A stretch of 64,000 bases of DNA from Flaviramulus multivorans (GCF_021728415.1 NZ_JAKKDV010000002.1:496001-560000), one strand, 5' to 3'. Shown: positions 26,678 to 36,192, counted from the first letter of the stretch. Notes: a model not told the origin generated them from the sequence alone. Translations and numbers: made by a program.

Positions 26678-28273
26678 TTAATCTTTAAAGTAAATATCAT
26701 AATTAACGGTGTCGAAAACAATACGTTTTCTTTCTTTAAAATATTCACTAAAAATACTTCGTGAAGAATCAACCTCATTGGATTTTATACAAAATAAATC
26801 TGCCATTGAATGAAACAAATCATCAATCATATACTTTGTATCAAGATTCAAAGATGAAATAACTCTTTTATTTTTATAGTTTTCAGATTGCCATAATATT
26901 AACGGTATTTCATACACGTTTTTGGTTTGCACCCTGTCTCTGTAATGTCCAGCAAACTCAATATCATCATAAACTTCTTCTCCGTGGTCTGAAAAATATA
27001 ACACACAACTAACGGTATTGGTGTTTTTAATAGATTCAATAACTTTATTTATAATATAATCTGTATATCTAACAGCATTATCATAAGCGTTTATTTGATC
27101 ATAAATATGTTTATCATTAAACTTAGTTTCAGGTACATCGTTAAAAAACTTAAAACTTTCAGGATAGCGGTTTTTATAGTTCATATGAGTACCCAAAGTA
27201 TGCAAAAAAACAACTTTTTTATTTGCTTTACCAGATAAAACTTCATTCATTTTTTCAACCAAAACTTCATCAAAAACCGTTTCTTCTTTAGCATTTTTAA
27301 TGTTCATGAAATAAGATTCATTTGCTCCCATTCCTATTTTAGTGATATGTGAATCATTAGCTCCTAATGGCTTCTGCGCCGAAATCCAGTACGTTTGAAA
27401 GCCTGCTTGGTTTAATAATTGAATAATTGAACCATCAAATTTACCATCAGGATTTTCATAATTGCCTAACGTAAGCGCCTTTGTTAAACTGGCAATGGTA
27501 TAAGTATCAGGGCTAATGACTTTATTATATATTAATAAGTCGTTCTTTATTTCATCAAGTAATGGTGTTGTATTTCTATAATAGTTATAAATTCCTAAAT
27601 GTGAACGTGCAGTAGATTCACCAATTATTATTACATATATCTCATCTTCATCTTCATCAAAGGTTCTTTGAACAAAGGTAAAATCTCCATTTTTATTTAT
27701 GGCGTATTCAGCTAATTTTTTGGATTCAACATAATACAGAACGGCAGACCTCACTACCATATAAGGTAAATTATAAATAATGAGTCCTGAGAACTTTAGG
27801 ACAACAACGATGCTCAATACAAGTAAAGCTATTTTCCTTCCAATAGGTTGAAACTGGAAGCTATGCTTATTTAATTTATACAATGCCAACAAAGTCAAAA
27901 TTAGCATTACAACTCCTGAAAATATAATAGGCCTATCTATATAAAACCCAATAAACTCTTTGGTTTCTTTAGAGTTGGTATCAAAAGCGATAAAAATAGC
28001 CGATTCGGTAAATATGGTTTTAAACAAATAATAAAACGCCGTTTCCAAAAATATAACAAAGGAAAAAATAATAAAGGATGTACTCAGATAATATTTTTTC
28101 AATCTATAATTCTTAAAAATATATAGTGGACAAATGACTATAACTGCAAATAAAATATTCTCAACTAGATTTAAAAATACATCCTCCGTTATTTTGTTAA
28201 AAAAGCATTCAAAAATAAACGCAAATACTATAAGGTATAAATATTTAAAAAATAATGTTTTAAAATTAGCCAT
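26678..28273 (-). CDS. Phosphoethanolamine transferase (EptA-like, sulfatase fold)
   Basis: 531 residues: five N-terminal membrane helices (about 1-165) and a periplasmic alkaline-phosphatase-like domain. The motif IIGESTARSHLGIYNYYRNTTP holds the catalytic Thr in ESTAR, FLHTLGTH and YFSDHGEEVYDD hold zinc ligands, and GHYRDR is near the end. These are the marks of EptA/OpgE enzymes that transfer phosphoethanolamine to lipid A or another surface glycan. Within this cluster the acceptor is likely a sugar of the LPS. It lies 13 bp after the flippase stop. Confidence 0.85.
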   Translation of the reverse strand: MANFKTLFFKYLYLIVFAFIFECFFNKITEDVFLNLVENILFAVIVICPLYIFKNYRLKKYYLSTSFIIFSFVIFLETAFYYLFKTIFTESAIFIAFDTNSKETKEFIGFYIDRPIIFSGVVMLILTLLALYKLNKHSFQFQPIGRKIALLVLSIVVVLKFSGLIIYNLPYMVVRSAVLYYVESKKLAEYAINKNGDFTFVQRTFDEDEDEIYVIIIGESTARSHLGIYNYYRNTTPLLDEIKNDLLIYNKVISPDTYTIASLTKALTLGNYENPDGKFDGSIIQLLNQAGFQTYWISAQKPLGANDSHITKIGMGANESYFMNIKNAKEETVFDEVLVEKMNEVLSGKANKKVVFLHTLGTHMNYKNRYPESFKFFNDVPETKFNDKHIYDQINAYDNAVRYTDYIINKVIESIKNTNTVSCVLYFSDHGEEVYDDIEFAGHYRDRVQTKNVYEIPLILWQSENYKNKRVISSLNLDTKYMIDDLFHSMADLFCIKSNEVDSSRSIFSEYFKERKRIVFDTVNYDIYFKD

Positions 28274-28286
28274 TTTATTTACCCGT

Positions 28287-29579
28287 TTATAGCACTTTAA
28301 TCATTCCAAAAAAATTGTTTCTTAAAATATACAACACAACAATAAAATATATAATATATCTAACTAAATGCGCTATTACAATACCTTCAGTTCCATATAA
28401 GCCTATAAAATATTCAGAAAAAGCATAGAACAATAAAACCGATAAAAGTTCAGTAAAAATAAAATATCCTATCTGTTTCTTAGCTAAGAATTGATACGAA
28501 ATAACGATTGCAATAAATTTAACTAAATCTCCTAATAACTGCCATTTGAAGAAGCTCCCTATAGATAGGAATTCATCAGTATACAGAAGCTGTATGATTA
28601 AATCTCTTAAAAAAAATACTAATAACATTCCAACAACTATAAAAGGTAATAGCATCTTATAAATTTTGAGTACTTCATTTCTAAAATCAATTGTGTTTGT
28701 AATTTTTGAATAACGAGGTAATATATACAATGGAAAAACAGCTGCCGAAAATTGCATATAGGTTTTTGAAATAGATGTCATGGCCGTCCAATAACCAGCA
28801 TCTGCGATTCCAACCTCTTTTTCTATTAAATTTCTTATAGCAACATCCGTTACGTTAATAAAAAAGATAACGACTATCATCATAAAACTATAAGACAGCA
28901 ATTTACTTTTAAAACTTAAATTGAACGATATGCTCTTTAAATTTATATATGGTCTATACGAATTACGAAACAGAATAATATAAGTTAAAAATTGAATTAT
29001 GGGGATTAAACTAATAGCTAGCAAACTCCCTTTTACATTAAATTTTAAAGTAAAATAAACAATTAAAACTGTACTTATTATAATTGTTAGTAATGTTAGT
29101 TTTGTATACAATTTATAGGCAGAAAGACCATTTAGTAGTGCATATAAAATGGCATTTAATGCCATAAAAGGCATTATAAATGCTAAAACTTTAAATATAA
29201 AAACGTAGTCATTATTTAACCCAAAAATTAATTCGTTTAGGGTTTCTGAGGCAAAAAATAAAATTAAAAAAGAAACAATTGAAGCTAAAGTTGCAAAAAC
29301 AAAAGTTGTAGAAAACAAATTATTTAATTGCGTTTTGTCTTCTTTAAATTCAGCTATATATTTTATTATTCCATTTGATGTGCCTAAAATAGAAAACTGC
29401 TCTAAAAAGCTTATAACATTTTTTAAATTCCCAACCAAAGCAATACCTTCAGCACCAATTAATATAGCTAGTGCTTTTTGGGTAATAACTGAAAAGACCA
29501 TTCTAATAAAAACAACTATTGTATTGGCAGAAGTTACTTTTAATAATAAATTATTCTTTATAAAGCTTGGTAAATTCAA
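28287..29579 (-). CDS. Wzx-type O-antigen/polysaccharide flippase (second paralog)
   Basis: 430 residues with twelve hydrophobic segments in the MATE/MVF superfamily. It is most like WzxE/Wzx: KALAILIGAEGIALVGNL in the first helix pair, AGYWTAMTSISKTYM near the middle and FKWQLLGDLVKF before the last helices. It moves lipid-linked oligosaccharide to the periplasmic face. It is a tandem paralog of the gene 32 bp upstream and shares the QLLGD(F/L)VK(I/F) and AHLVxYxxYF blocks. Confidence 0.85.
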   Translation of the reverse strand: MNLPSFIKNNLLLKVTSANTIVVFIRMVFSVITQKALAILIGAEGIALVGNLKNVISFLEQFSILGTSNGIIKYIAEFKEDKTQLNNLFSTTFVFATLASIVSFLILFFASETLNELIFGLNNDYVFIFKVLAFIMPFMALNAILYALLNGLSAYKLYTKLTLLTIIISTVLIVYFTLKFNVKGSLLAISLIPIIQFLTYIILFRNSYRPYINLKSISFNLSFKSKLLSYSFMMIVVIFFINVTDVAIRNLIEKEVGIADAGYWTAMTSISKTYMQFSAAVFPLYILPRYSKITNTIDFRNEVLKIYKMLLPFIVVGMLLVFFLRDLIIQLLYTDEFLSIGSFFKWQLLGDLVKFIAIVISYQFLAKKQIGYFIFTELLSVLLFYAFSEYFIGLYGTEGIVIAHLVRYIIYFIVVLYILRNNFFGMIKVL

Positions 29580-29610
29580 TGATTAAGTAAAGTAAATTAA
29601 TAAAAGTTGT

Positions 29611-30912
29611 CTAACTTTTTTCAGTATCAATACCAAAAAGCGAGCTTCCAAAAATCAGTAAAATTATACTGTAATACATAACATAGCTTACTAAATGCGC
29701 CACAACCGCACCTTTAACACTGTTAAATACATCTATAAAATAAATACTAGTAATGTATAAAATAATAATTAAAAAAGCTTCGGTTAATATGTAATGCCAA
29801 AACATTTTTTTAGCTAAAAACTGATATGCAATAACTATAGACAATATTTTAACAAAATCTCCCAACAATTGCCATAAAAATAAATCCTCTACTGGTAAAA
29901 ATTCATCGGTAAAAATTGCCAAAATAATATACTTTTTAAGCAAATAAACCAGTAGCATACCAATCACCAATATGGGTATTATCGTTTTATAAAAGCTAAA
30001 TACTTCTTTTTTAAATGCTTTAGTGCCTTCAATTTCAGAGAAACGTGGTAAAAGGTATAATGCTATTAAGGAACTAACAAGCATTAAATAATATTTAGAT
30101 ATCCTAGTCATGGCTTCCCAAAAACCTGCATCTTTATAACCAACATTATCAATAATATATGATCGAATTGCAATAGTTACTAATGGTAAAAAAACTGCTG
30201 TAAAAAGCGCCATCAATGAATAGGTGCTCATTTTTTTAAAAAACCCAAAACTCACATTCTCAACACGTATTAACGGCACCAAGCTTCGTCTATTAATAAT
30301 ACCTACCAATGTTATTAGAAATATTATAGATTCTGCTATAACTACTGAAATTAAAGCACCTTTCAGCTTTTCCTGGTAAATTAAAAGTAATGCTATAGAA
30401 ACACTAAGTATTTGCCCAATAATGTTAATGACAATAAGTATTTTATACTTTGAAAAGCCATTCATTATTGAGAATGAAAATACATTTAAAGCATAAAAAG
30501 GAAGTACAATAGCAAATATTTCAATTACAAAAGTGTAATTATTATATACTGGGAAAATGGTGTCATTTATCCACTGTGCGTTGAAATAACAAAAAATGGA
30601 AACTATAATAGTTGATATAAAACCAGTATAATAAACTGTTGATAGTGTTTTACTTAACTCTATGGTATTATCCTTAAATTCAGAAACATATCTTACAACG
30701 CCTTTATAAAAACCAAGAGTTGCTACAGAATGTGAGGCACTAACAAAATCTCTAAGATTACCTATTAAGGCTAAACCTACAGGGCCAATAAAAACCGCAA
30801 CTGCTTTAGAAGTAAGTAATCCGGCTATTATTCTAGTTATTACTGAAGCAGTTTGTAACGAGGCAATTTTAACTAAAACCTTATTGTTTATGTAGTCTAT
30901 TAATTTTTTCAA
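29611..30912 (-). CDS. Wzx-type O-antigen/polysaccharide flippase (first paralog)
   Basis: 433 residues and twelve hydrophobic segments with the same domain order as the next gene: KAVAVFIGPVGLALIGNL, AGFWEAMTRISKYYL, LWQLLGDFVKIL and AHLVSYVMYY. It is the first gene of the minus-strand surface-glycan run, and a TATATTTG -7 box lies about 104 bp upstream of its start. Two adjacent Wzx paralogs may export two different lipid-linked glycans, or one may be redundant. Confidence 0.85.
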   Translation of the reverse strand: MKKLIDYINNKVLVKIASLQTASVITRIIAGLLTSKAVAVFIGPVGLALIGNLRDFVSASHSVATLGFYKGVVRYVSEFKDNTIELSKTLSTVYYTGFISTIIVSIFCYFNAQWINDTIFPVYNNYTFVIEIFAIVLPFYALNVFSFSIMNGFSKYKILIVINIIGQILSVSIALLLIYQEKLKGALISVVIAESIIFLITLVGIINRRSLVPLIRVENVSFGFFKKMSTYSLMALFTAVFLPLVTIAIRSYIIDNVGYKDAGFWEAMTRISKYYLMLVSSLIALYLLPRFSEIEGTKAFKKEVFSFYKTIIPILVIGMLLVYLLKKYIILAIFTDEFLPVEDLFLWQLLGDFVKILSIVIAYQFLAKKMFWHYILTEAFLIIILYITSIYFIDVFNSVKGAVVAHLVSYVMYYSIILLIFGSSLFGIDTEKS

Positions 30913-31015
30913 TTAATGTTAAGTTTTCTTAGCATTTAATTTTTTAAACATGGCTGAAACCAATAGCTAAACGCTAAAAACAATTAAATTATTCTTTTAG
31001 CATTAATAAAGAAAC

Positions 31016-31023
31016 CAAATATA
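31016..31023 (-). promoter_or_regulatory. -7 box (TATATTTG) upstream of the surface-glycan run
   Basis: The minus strand reads TATATTTG, an exact TAnnTTTG match. It lies about 104 bp before the first flippase gene, with no clear TTTG 19-21 nt further upstream. It would drive the flippase-to-GT4 run. Confidence 0.35.
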
Positions 31024-31096
31024 CAAAATCATTTAGCTTTTATTAATCTTCCAACTAAAAGATAACCCGACCCTTATTCGTAGTTGGAACTCTTAA

Positions 31097-31330
31097 TTAA
31101 TACTTTTTTCTAGTTAAATAATATAAATTAATACCTAAGATAGCCAGATTAGTAATAATAATTGGTTTTGAAATTGGGGTTAGCACAAATCCATATACAA
31201 CAAATAGTAAACACCCAAAAGAGTTTACTATTCGTAATTTTACAACAGATTTCATTAAGAATGATATTAGCACTGTAGCCATAGCTAAATAACCAATCCA
31301 TTCAACATAAGAAACCCCTAATAATTCCAT
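31097..31330 (-). CDS. YgjV-like small inner-membrane protein
   Basis: A 77-residue protein with three hydrophobic segments matching the C-terminal half of the YgjV/Imp family: VEWIGYLAMATVLISFLMKSVVKLR, NSFGCLLFVVYGF and a last helix ending YYLTRKKY. The frame is open back to 31360, but the ATG at 31330 (MELLGVSYVEW) removes a 29-bp overlap with the upstream typA gene. It likely shares the typA transcript. Its function is unknown. Confidence 0.7.
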   Translation of the reverse strand: MELLGVSYVEWIGYLAMATVLISFLMKSVVKLRIVNSFGCLLFVVYGFVLTPISKPIIITNLAILGINLYYLTRKKY

Positions 31331-31331
31331 G

Positions 31332-33131
31332 TTATATTGATTTATTTCGCTTACGCTCAACCTCTGTTAAAAGTATTTTACGCAACCTAATATGGTTTGG
31401 TGTTACTTCAACATATTCATCCTTTTGAATATATTCTAAAGCCTCCTCCAATGAAAATTTAATTGCAGGTATAATTTTTGCCTTATCATCTGCGCCAGAA
31501 GAACGTACGTTGCTTAACTTTTTGGTTTTTGTTACGTTAATGGTCATATCATCACCACGAGAGTTTTCGCCAATTACCTGTCCTTCATAAATATCTTCTC
31601 CTGGGTCAATAAAAAACTTACCTCTATCTTGTAATTTGTCAATAGAATAAGGAATAGCCTGACCTTTTTCCATTGACACTAATGACCCGTTTTGACGTTC
31701 TGGAATACCTCCTTTTAAGGGTTGATATTCTTTAAAGCGATGCGCCATTATAGCCTCACCCGCAGTTGCAGTTAAGAGCTGATTTCGCAATCCAATGATT
31801 CCTCTTGAAGGAATAATAAACTGACAAACCATACGCTCACCCTTTGCTTCCATGCTCAACATTTCACCTTTGCGCATAGTTACCATTTCGATAGCCTTAC
31901 CTGAAACAGTTTCAGGCAAATCAATGGTCATTTCTTCAACAGGTTCGCATTTTACACCATCAATTTCTTTAATAATAACTTGTGGTTGTCCGATTTGTAA
32001 TTCGTATCCTTCACGACGCATGGTTTCGATTAAAACCGATAAGTGCAATACGCCTCGGCCAAATACCAAAAATTTATCCGCGCTGTCCGTTTCATTTACA
32101 CGCAGCGCCAAGTTTTTTTCTAATTCTTTATTTAAACGATCTTTTATATGACGAGAGGTTACAAACTTACCGTCTTTTCCAAAGAAAGGAGAATCGTTAA
32201 TAGTAAACAACATACTCATAGTTGGTTCATCAATCGCAATGGTTTTTAAACCTTGTGGATTTTCAAAATCGGCAACAGTATCCCCAATTTCAAATCCTTC
32301 TAGACCAACCAAGGCACAAATATCGCCTGCTTGAACTTCGTCTACTTTTTTACGTCCTAAACCCTCAAAAGTATGTAGCTCTTTTATTTTCGATTTTACA
32401 ATGCTTCCATTTCTTTTTACTAAAGAAATGTTTTGCCCTACTTTTAATTGTCCTCTTGTTAAACGACCAATAGCAATTCTTCCTGTAAAAGATGAAAAAT
32501 CTAAAGATGTGATTAGCATTTGGGTAGTTCCTTCTTCAATTTTTGGAGCCGGAATATGTTCAATAACCATATCAAGTAATGGTTCGATATTTTCAGTTTG
32601 ATTTTGCCAATCATCACTCATCCAATTGTTTTTGGCAGAACCATAAACGGTTGGAAAATCTAACTGCCACTCTTCTGCACCCAGTTCAAACATTAAATCG
32701 AATACCTTTTCATGAACTTCCTCTGGCGTACAATTTTCTTTATCAACTTTATTGATAACTACACAAGGTTTCAAGCCTAAATCTATAGCTTTTTGCAATA
32801 CAAAACGCGTTTGTGGCATTGGTCCTTCAAAGGCATCAACTAAAAGTAACACACCATCTGCCATATTAAGTACACGCTCCACTTCTCCTCCAAAATCGGC
32901 GTGACCAGGTGTGTCAATAATATTGATTTTAGTGTCTTTATATACAACCGAAACGTTTTTAGAAGTAATTGTAATACCTCTCTCTCGTTCCAAATCATTA
33001 TTATCAAGAATTAAATCTCCTGTGTTTTCGTTTTCACGAAATAACTGACAGTGATACATAATTTTATCAACCAACGTAGTCTTTCCGTGGTCAACGTGTG
33101 CAATAATTGCAATGTTTTTAATATTAGCCAT
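31332..33131 (-). CDS. typA: Translational GTPase TypA/BipA
   Basis: 599 residues, the usual family length. The G domain carries G1 [10 protein letters not shown]2 RGITI, G3 [10 protein letters not shown], and G4 NKVD. Domains II, III and V and the BipA-specific C-terminal region follow ([20 protein letters not shown] and [12 protein letters not shown]). TypA binds ribosomes and helps assembly of the large subunit and growth under stress. The start lies 30 nt from a TACCTTTG -7 box. It probably co-transcribes the YgjV-like gene. Confidence 0.95.
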   Translation of the reverse strand: MANIKNIAIIAHVDHGKTTLVDKIMYHCQLFRENENTGDLILDNNDLERERGITITSKNVSVVYKDTKINIIDTPGHADFGGEVERVLNMADGVLLLVDAFEGPMPQTRFVLQKAIDLGLKPCVVINKVDKENCTPEEVHEKVFDLMFELGAEEWQLDFPTVYGSAKNNWMSDDWQNQTENIEPLLDMVIEHIPAPKIEEGTTQMLITSLDFSSFTGRIAIGRLTRGQLKVGQNISLVKRNGSIVKSKIKELHTFEGLGRKKVDEVQAGDICALVGLEGFEIGDTVADFENPQGLKTIAIDEPTMSMLFTINDSPFFGKDGKFVTSRHIKDRLNKELEKNLALRVNETDSADKFLVFGRGVLHLSVLIETMRREGYELQIGQPQVIIKEIDGVKCEPVEEMTIDLPETVSGKAIEMVTMRKGEMLSMEAKGERMVCQFIIPSRGIIGLRNQLLTATAGEAIMAHRFKEYQPLKGGIPERQNGSLVSMEKGQAIPYSIDKLQDRGKFFIDPGEDIYEGQVIGENSRGDDMTINVTKTKKLSNVRSSGADDKAKIIPAIKFSLEEALEYIQKDEYVEVTPNHIRLRKILLTEVERKRNKSI

Positions 33132-33154
33132 AATAGCGCCTTATTTTAAGCGTG

Positions 33155-33162
33155 CAAAGGTA
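33155..33162 (-). promoter_or_regulatory. -7 box (TACCTTTG) for typA
   Basis: The minus strand reads TACCTTTG, an exact TAnnTTTG match. It is 23 nt from the ATG at 33131, giving a short leader. The -33 region is only T-rich. Confidence 0.55.
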
Positions 33163-33273
33163 CGTGATATTTAGTTAAAAATATGTTATATAATGTCTCT
33201 ATTATAATTTTTATTTTTTGTTTTCGTTAATTTTATCAAACTACCAAGCTCTCAACATCAAAAATATAATTTT

Positions 33274-33624
33274 ATGAGCCCCATTAGTCGATATACAAAG
33301 TTAATTCCTTATCTGTATTTTATTGCCATAAGTGCCTATTGGTTTACTGACGTTAATAGACATGAAGGCATATATGCATATCCTATACTATTATTTGCCA
33401 TACCTTTTATTTGGCAAATATTTAAGCCTAATAAAAAACTAAACTTTGTTTTAGGCATTACATTTGTGTGCTTATCTTCATATTTAATACTAGCTTATTT
33501 ATATGATATAACTTCATTTACTGATAAAACTAAAAAGTTTTTTGTGTATGGCGGACTATTCGTATTTGCGAATTTTGCCATGGCGCTATGGATAATAAGA
33601 AATAGTTTAAAAGAAAATATTTAA
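33274..33624 (+). CDS. Small membrane protein of unknown function
   Basis: 116 residues with four hydrophobic segments (about 10-25, 35-50, 58-75 and 88-108) separated by charged loops. No family recognised. It precedes kdsA by 32 bp on the same strand, but kdsA has its own promoter-like boxes overlapping its 3' end, so the link is loose. Confidence 0.6.
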   Translation: MSPISRYTKLIPYLYFIAISAYWFTDVNRHEGIYAYPILLFAIPFIWQIFKPNKKLNFVLGITFVCLSSYLILAYLYDITSFTDKTKKFFVYGGLFVFANFAMALWIIRNSLKENI

Positions 33625-33636
33625 TATGTAACTTTG
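33606..33636 (+). promoter_or_regulatory. Promoter of kdsA (TTTA-N19-TAACTTTG)
   Basis: TTTA at 33606-33609, a 19-nt spacer and TAACTTTG at 33629-33636 fit the Bacteroidota promoter pattern. The -7 box lies 20 nt before the kdsA ATG. It overlaps the end of the preceding small-membrane-protein gene. Confidence 0.55.
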
Positions 33637-33656
33637 TTGCTTAAATTTTTAAGCAA

Positions 33657-34475
33657 ATGAACCTTAACGACGTTCCTAAGTTAAAGCATACCAATTCTAA
33701 TAACTTTTTTCTTTTATGTGGACCATGTGCTATTGAAGGTGAAGATATGGCGCTACGTATTGCAGAAAAAGTAGTTACTATTACCAATAACTTAAAAATC
33801 CCTTATGTTTTTAAAGGAAGCTTCAAAAAAGCTAATCGTAGCAGAATTGATAGTTTTACTGGTATTGGAGACGAAAAAGCTTTAAAAATTTTACAAAAAG
33901 TTTCAAATACTTTCGATATTCCAACGGTAACCGATATTCACGAGATTTCAGATGCTTCTTTAGCAGCACAATATGTTGATGTTTTGCAGATTCCTGCTTT
34001 CTTAGTGCGCCAAACCGATTTGGTAGTTGCGGCAGCTAAAACGGGTAAAGTGGTGAATTTGAAAAAAGGGCAGTTTATGAGTCCCGAAGCCATGAAGCAC
34101 GCTGTACAAAAAGTAAAAGACGCAGGTAATAATAAAGCTTGGATAACCGATAGAGGTACTATGTTTGGTTATCAAGATATGATTGTTGACTTTCGAGGTA
34201 TTCCAACCATGCGCAACTATGCTCCTGTAGTTTTAGATGTTACCCACTCTTTACAGCAACCAAACCAGAGTGAAGGAGTAACGGGTGGCAGACCAGATAT
34301 GATTGAAACTATTGCCAGAGCTGGTGTAGTAAATAATGTAGATGGTTTATTCATTGAAACGCATTTTGATCCTGCGAATGCAAAAAGTGATGGTGCCAAT
34401 ATGTTACATTTAGATAACTTAGAAGGGCTTCTCACTAATTTAGTTGCTATAAGAAAAGTAATTTCTAAGTTTTAG
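33657..34475 (+). CDS. kdsA: 3-deoxy-8-phosphooctulonate (KDO-8-P) synthase
   Basis: 272 residues, the family length. The TIM-barrel motif LLCGPCAIEG is followed by FKGSFKKANRSRIDSFTGIG (phosphoenolpyruvate/arabinose-5-P binding), TDIHE, QIPAFLVRQTDL, LKKGQFMSP and the C-terminal DVTHSLQQPNQSEGVTGG and IETHFDPANAKSDG. It condenses phosphoenolpyruvate with arabinose-5-phosphate to KDO-8-P, the first step of KDO synthesis for lipopolysaccharide. Its 3' end overlaps the convergent DUF1801 gene by 11 bp. Confidence 0.95.
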   Translation: MNLNDVPKLKHTNSNNFFLLCGPCAIEGEDMALRIAEKVVTITNNLKIPYVFKGSFKKANRSRIDSFTGIGDEKALKILQKVSNTFDIPTVTDIHEISDASLAAQYVDVLQIPAFLVRQTDLVVAAAKTGKVVNLKKGQFMSPEAMKHAVQKVKDAGNNKAWITDRGTMFGYQDMIVDFRGIPTMRNYAPVVLDVTHSLQQPNQSEGVTGGRPDMIETIARAGVVNNVDGLFIETHFDPANAKSDGANMLHLDNLEGLLTNLVAIRKVISKF

Positions 34476-34848
34476 ATTTTGGCTTTAAAATAAGCTTAAA
34501 TGGATTGGTGTTTATTAACAATTGTTGCTCAATAACATAAATAATAACCTCATCTATTATATCATCAACGGTTTTAAAACGTAGAGATGTAACTGTTTTT
34601 CTGTTGGTAACCACAAAATACTCTCTATACTCCTGTAAAGCATCACCATGCCAAAAAGCTAAATCCACATAGTCTTTAGATTGATTCAAATAACACAATG
34701 GAATACCGTTACAGTAATAAAATGGTATTTTCCATTTATAAAATAATTGTGCATTAGGAACAACCGCTTCAATAATGCTTTGAAGTTGTAACAAAATAGT
34801 TTTATAAGGCTCTTCTTGCCTTAAAATATAATCTTCAGCAGGTTTCAT
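34465..34848 (-). CDS. DUF1801 family protein
   Basis: 127 residues of the DUF1801 (YdhG-like) fold: helical start MKPAEDYILRQEEPYKTILLQLQSII, then LFYKWKIPFYYCNGIPLCYLNQSKDYVDLAFWHGDAL. It is small and cytosolic with no known activity. A second member lies at 41869-42288 but they are not close in sequence. It overlaps kdsA tail to tail and is divergent from the next operon. Confidence 0.75.
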   Translation of the reverse strand: MKPAEDYILRQEEPYKTILLQLQSIIEAVVPNAQLFYKWKIPFYYCNGIPLCYLNQSKDYVDLAFWHGDALQEYREYFVVTNRKTVTSLRFKTVDDIIDEVIIYVIEQQLLINTNPFKLILKPKSKT

Positions 34849-34915
34849 TTCTTTAAAAAAGATATTATTTCAAACTTAACAAAAATTTATGATGAAAAAT
34901 TGAAAATTATTTATT

Positions 34916-34934
34916 TACTTTGTATTTCAAAGTA
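34916..34934. promoter_or_regulatory. Perfect dyad operator, copy 1
   Basis: The sequence TACTTTGTATTTCAAAGTA is a perfect 7-bp inverted repeat with a 5-nt centre, 7 nt before the ATG at 34942. The identical 19-mer recurs at 36174-36192 and the identity extends about 4 nt upstream and 8 nt downstream. It is the best candidate operator for the winged-helix regulator encoded in this operon. Confidence 0.6.
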
Positions 34935-34941
34935 CTTTTAT

Positions 34942-35550
34942 ATGGAATCAAAAGATTATTTAAAAGACATAAGCGAGATTAAAGATTTAATGAATAAATC
35001 ATCTCGTTTTATTTCGTTGAGTGGACTCTCTGGAATCTTAGCTGGTATATATGCACTAATTGGTGCGACCATAGCTTATTGGCTAGTAACAACCTCGGTC
35101 AGAGGTTATTTAATTTTAGATGGAACTATTTTTAGAATTTGTTTTGCTATATTATTAGGTGTTGCATTTTTAAGTATAGTCACAGGAATTTATTTAACAA
35201 CTAAAAAAGCCAAGAAAAACAACGAAAAAATATGGGATAGTTCATCAAAACGGTTATTGTTTAATTTTTTGGTTCCTTTAATTACTGGAGGCATTTACAT
35301 TTTAATCATACTAAACCAAGAACGTTATGGACACACCGCTGCCTTAATGCTCATTTTTTATGGGTTGGCTTTGGTAAGTGCATCTAAATACAGTATTGGA
35401 GATATTAAATATTTAGGTTTTACAGAAATTATTTTGGGTTTAATTTGTGCTTTAATACCTAGCTATGGGTTTTGGTTTTGGGTTTTAGGCTTTGGGGTTA
35501 TGCACATAGTTTATGGTACTTGGATGTACTTTAAATATGATAAAAATTAA
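34942..35550 (+). CDS. Membrane protein of unknown function, regulator operon
   Basis: 202 residues from the ATG at 34942 (MESKDYLKDISEIKDLMNKS). It has a charged helical N-terminus and then six hydrophobic segments, starting SLSGLSGILAGIYALIGATIAYWL. The frame is open from 34900, but the dyad operator lies between and would be translated, so I use 34942. It is followed by two more genes on the same transcript ending in a winged-helix regulator. The family is known to me only as a conserved hypothetical of flavobacteria. Confidence 0.65.
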   Translation: MESKDYLKDISEIKDLMNKSSRFISLSGLSGILAGIYALIGATIAYWLVTTSVRGYLILDGTIFRICFAILLGVAFLSIVTGIYLTTKKAKKNNEKIWDSSSKRLLFNFLVPLITGGIYILIILNQERYGHTAALMLIFYGLALVSASKYSIGDIKYLGFTEIILGLICALIPSYGFWFWVLGFGVMHIVYGTWMYFKYDKN

Positions 35551-35561
35551 AATTTAATAAA

Positions 35562-35861
35562 ATGGGAAATTTAATTATACAAAACAAAAGGCTTTTAATC
35601 ATATTTCTTTCAGTAGTAGTTATACTATCAATTCCATTAATAGGTATGCAATTTTCAAATGAAGTAAATTGGTCTGTATTTGACTTTTTAATTGCTGGAA
35701 TATTATTATTTGGAACAGGTTTAGCTTTAGAATTCGTTGTTAAAACTGTTAAAACTAAAAACACCAGAATAATTTTAATTGTTGCGATTATAGTACTTTT
35801 AACATTGGTTTGGTTAGAACTTGCTGTCGGTATTTTTGGAACTCCATTTGCTGGAAGTTGA
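35562..35861 (+). CDS. Small membrane protein, regulator operon
   Basis: 99 residues with three hydrophobic segments (about 10-28, 43-62 and 70-95), the last ending AVGIFGTPFAGS. It lies 11 bp after the previous membrane protein and 4 bp before the regulator ATG, so the three genes are an operon. Function unknown. Confidence 0.6.
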   Translation: MGNLIIQNKRLLIIFLSVVVILSIPLIGMQFSNEVNWSVFDFLIAGILLFGTGLALEFVVKTVKTKNTRIILIVAIIVLLTLVWLELAVGIFGTPFAGS

Positions 35862-35865
35862 ATTT

Positions 35866-36159
35866 ATGAGCATTATAAACAATATAAATAAAGCTTTTGA
35901 TCATCGGATTAGATTGGGTATTATGTCCATTTTAATGGTGAACGAGTATGCCGATTTTAATATGTTAAAAGAATTACTGGATGTAACTGATGGCAATTTA
36001 GCAAGCCATACCAAAGCTTTAGAAAATGTAGAATATATTAAAGTGGAAAAGCAATTTATAGGACGAAAACCAAATACACGATACTCTACTACAAAACTTG
36101 GAGCTTTAGAATTTAAAAAACATATTGATGCACTTGAAAAATTAATTAACAAACAATAA
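35866..36159 (+). CDS. Winged-helix transcriptional regulator
   Basis: 97 residues from the ATG at 35866, forming one winged helix-turn-helix of the ArsR/MarR-like HTH_27 kind: FDHRIRLGIMSILMVNEYADFNMLKELLDVTDGNLASHTKALENVEYI, with the recognition helix in DGNLASHTKALE and the wing around KQFIGRKPNTRYS. The frame is open to 35821, but that start would overlap the previous gene by 41 bp. Its location between two copies of the same dyad makes it the likely regulator of both its own operon and the next gene. Confidence 0.8.
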   Translation: MSIINNINKAFDHRIRLGIMSILMVNEYADFNMLKELLDVTDGNLASHTKALENVEYIKVEKQFIGRKPNTRYSTTKLGALEFKKHIDALEKLINKQ

Positions 36160-36173
36160 TTTTTTTAATCATT

Positions 36174-36192
36174 TACTTTGTATTTCAAAGTA
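36174..36192. promoter_or_regulatory. Perfect dyad operator, copy 2
   Basis: The same 19-mer TACTTTGTATTTCAAAGTA as at 34916-34934, with nearly identical flanks (ATTT before, CTTTAATAT after). It lies 14 nt before the ATG at 36207. Confidence 0.6.

Noticed and set aside
26678-28273. Possible polysaccharide sulfatase from the sulfatase-type fold
   Set aside because: It has five N-terminal membrane helices and a catalytic Thr in ESTAR instead of a Cys/Ser-x-Pro-x-Arg motif, so it is an EptA-like transferase.
31032-31095. CCAACTA/TAGTTGG inverted repeat as a terminator after the YgjV-like gene
   Set aside because: Only a 7-bp stem with a loop of more than 20 nt and no T-run on the minus strand; too weak to call.
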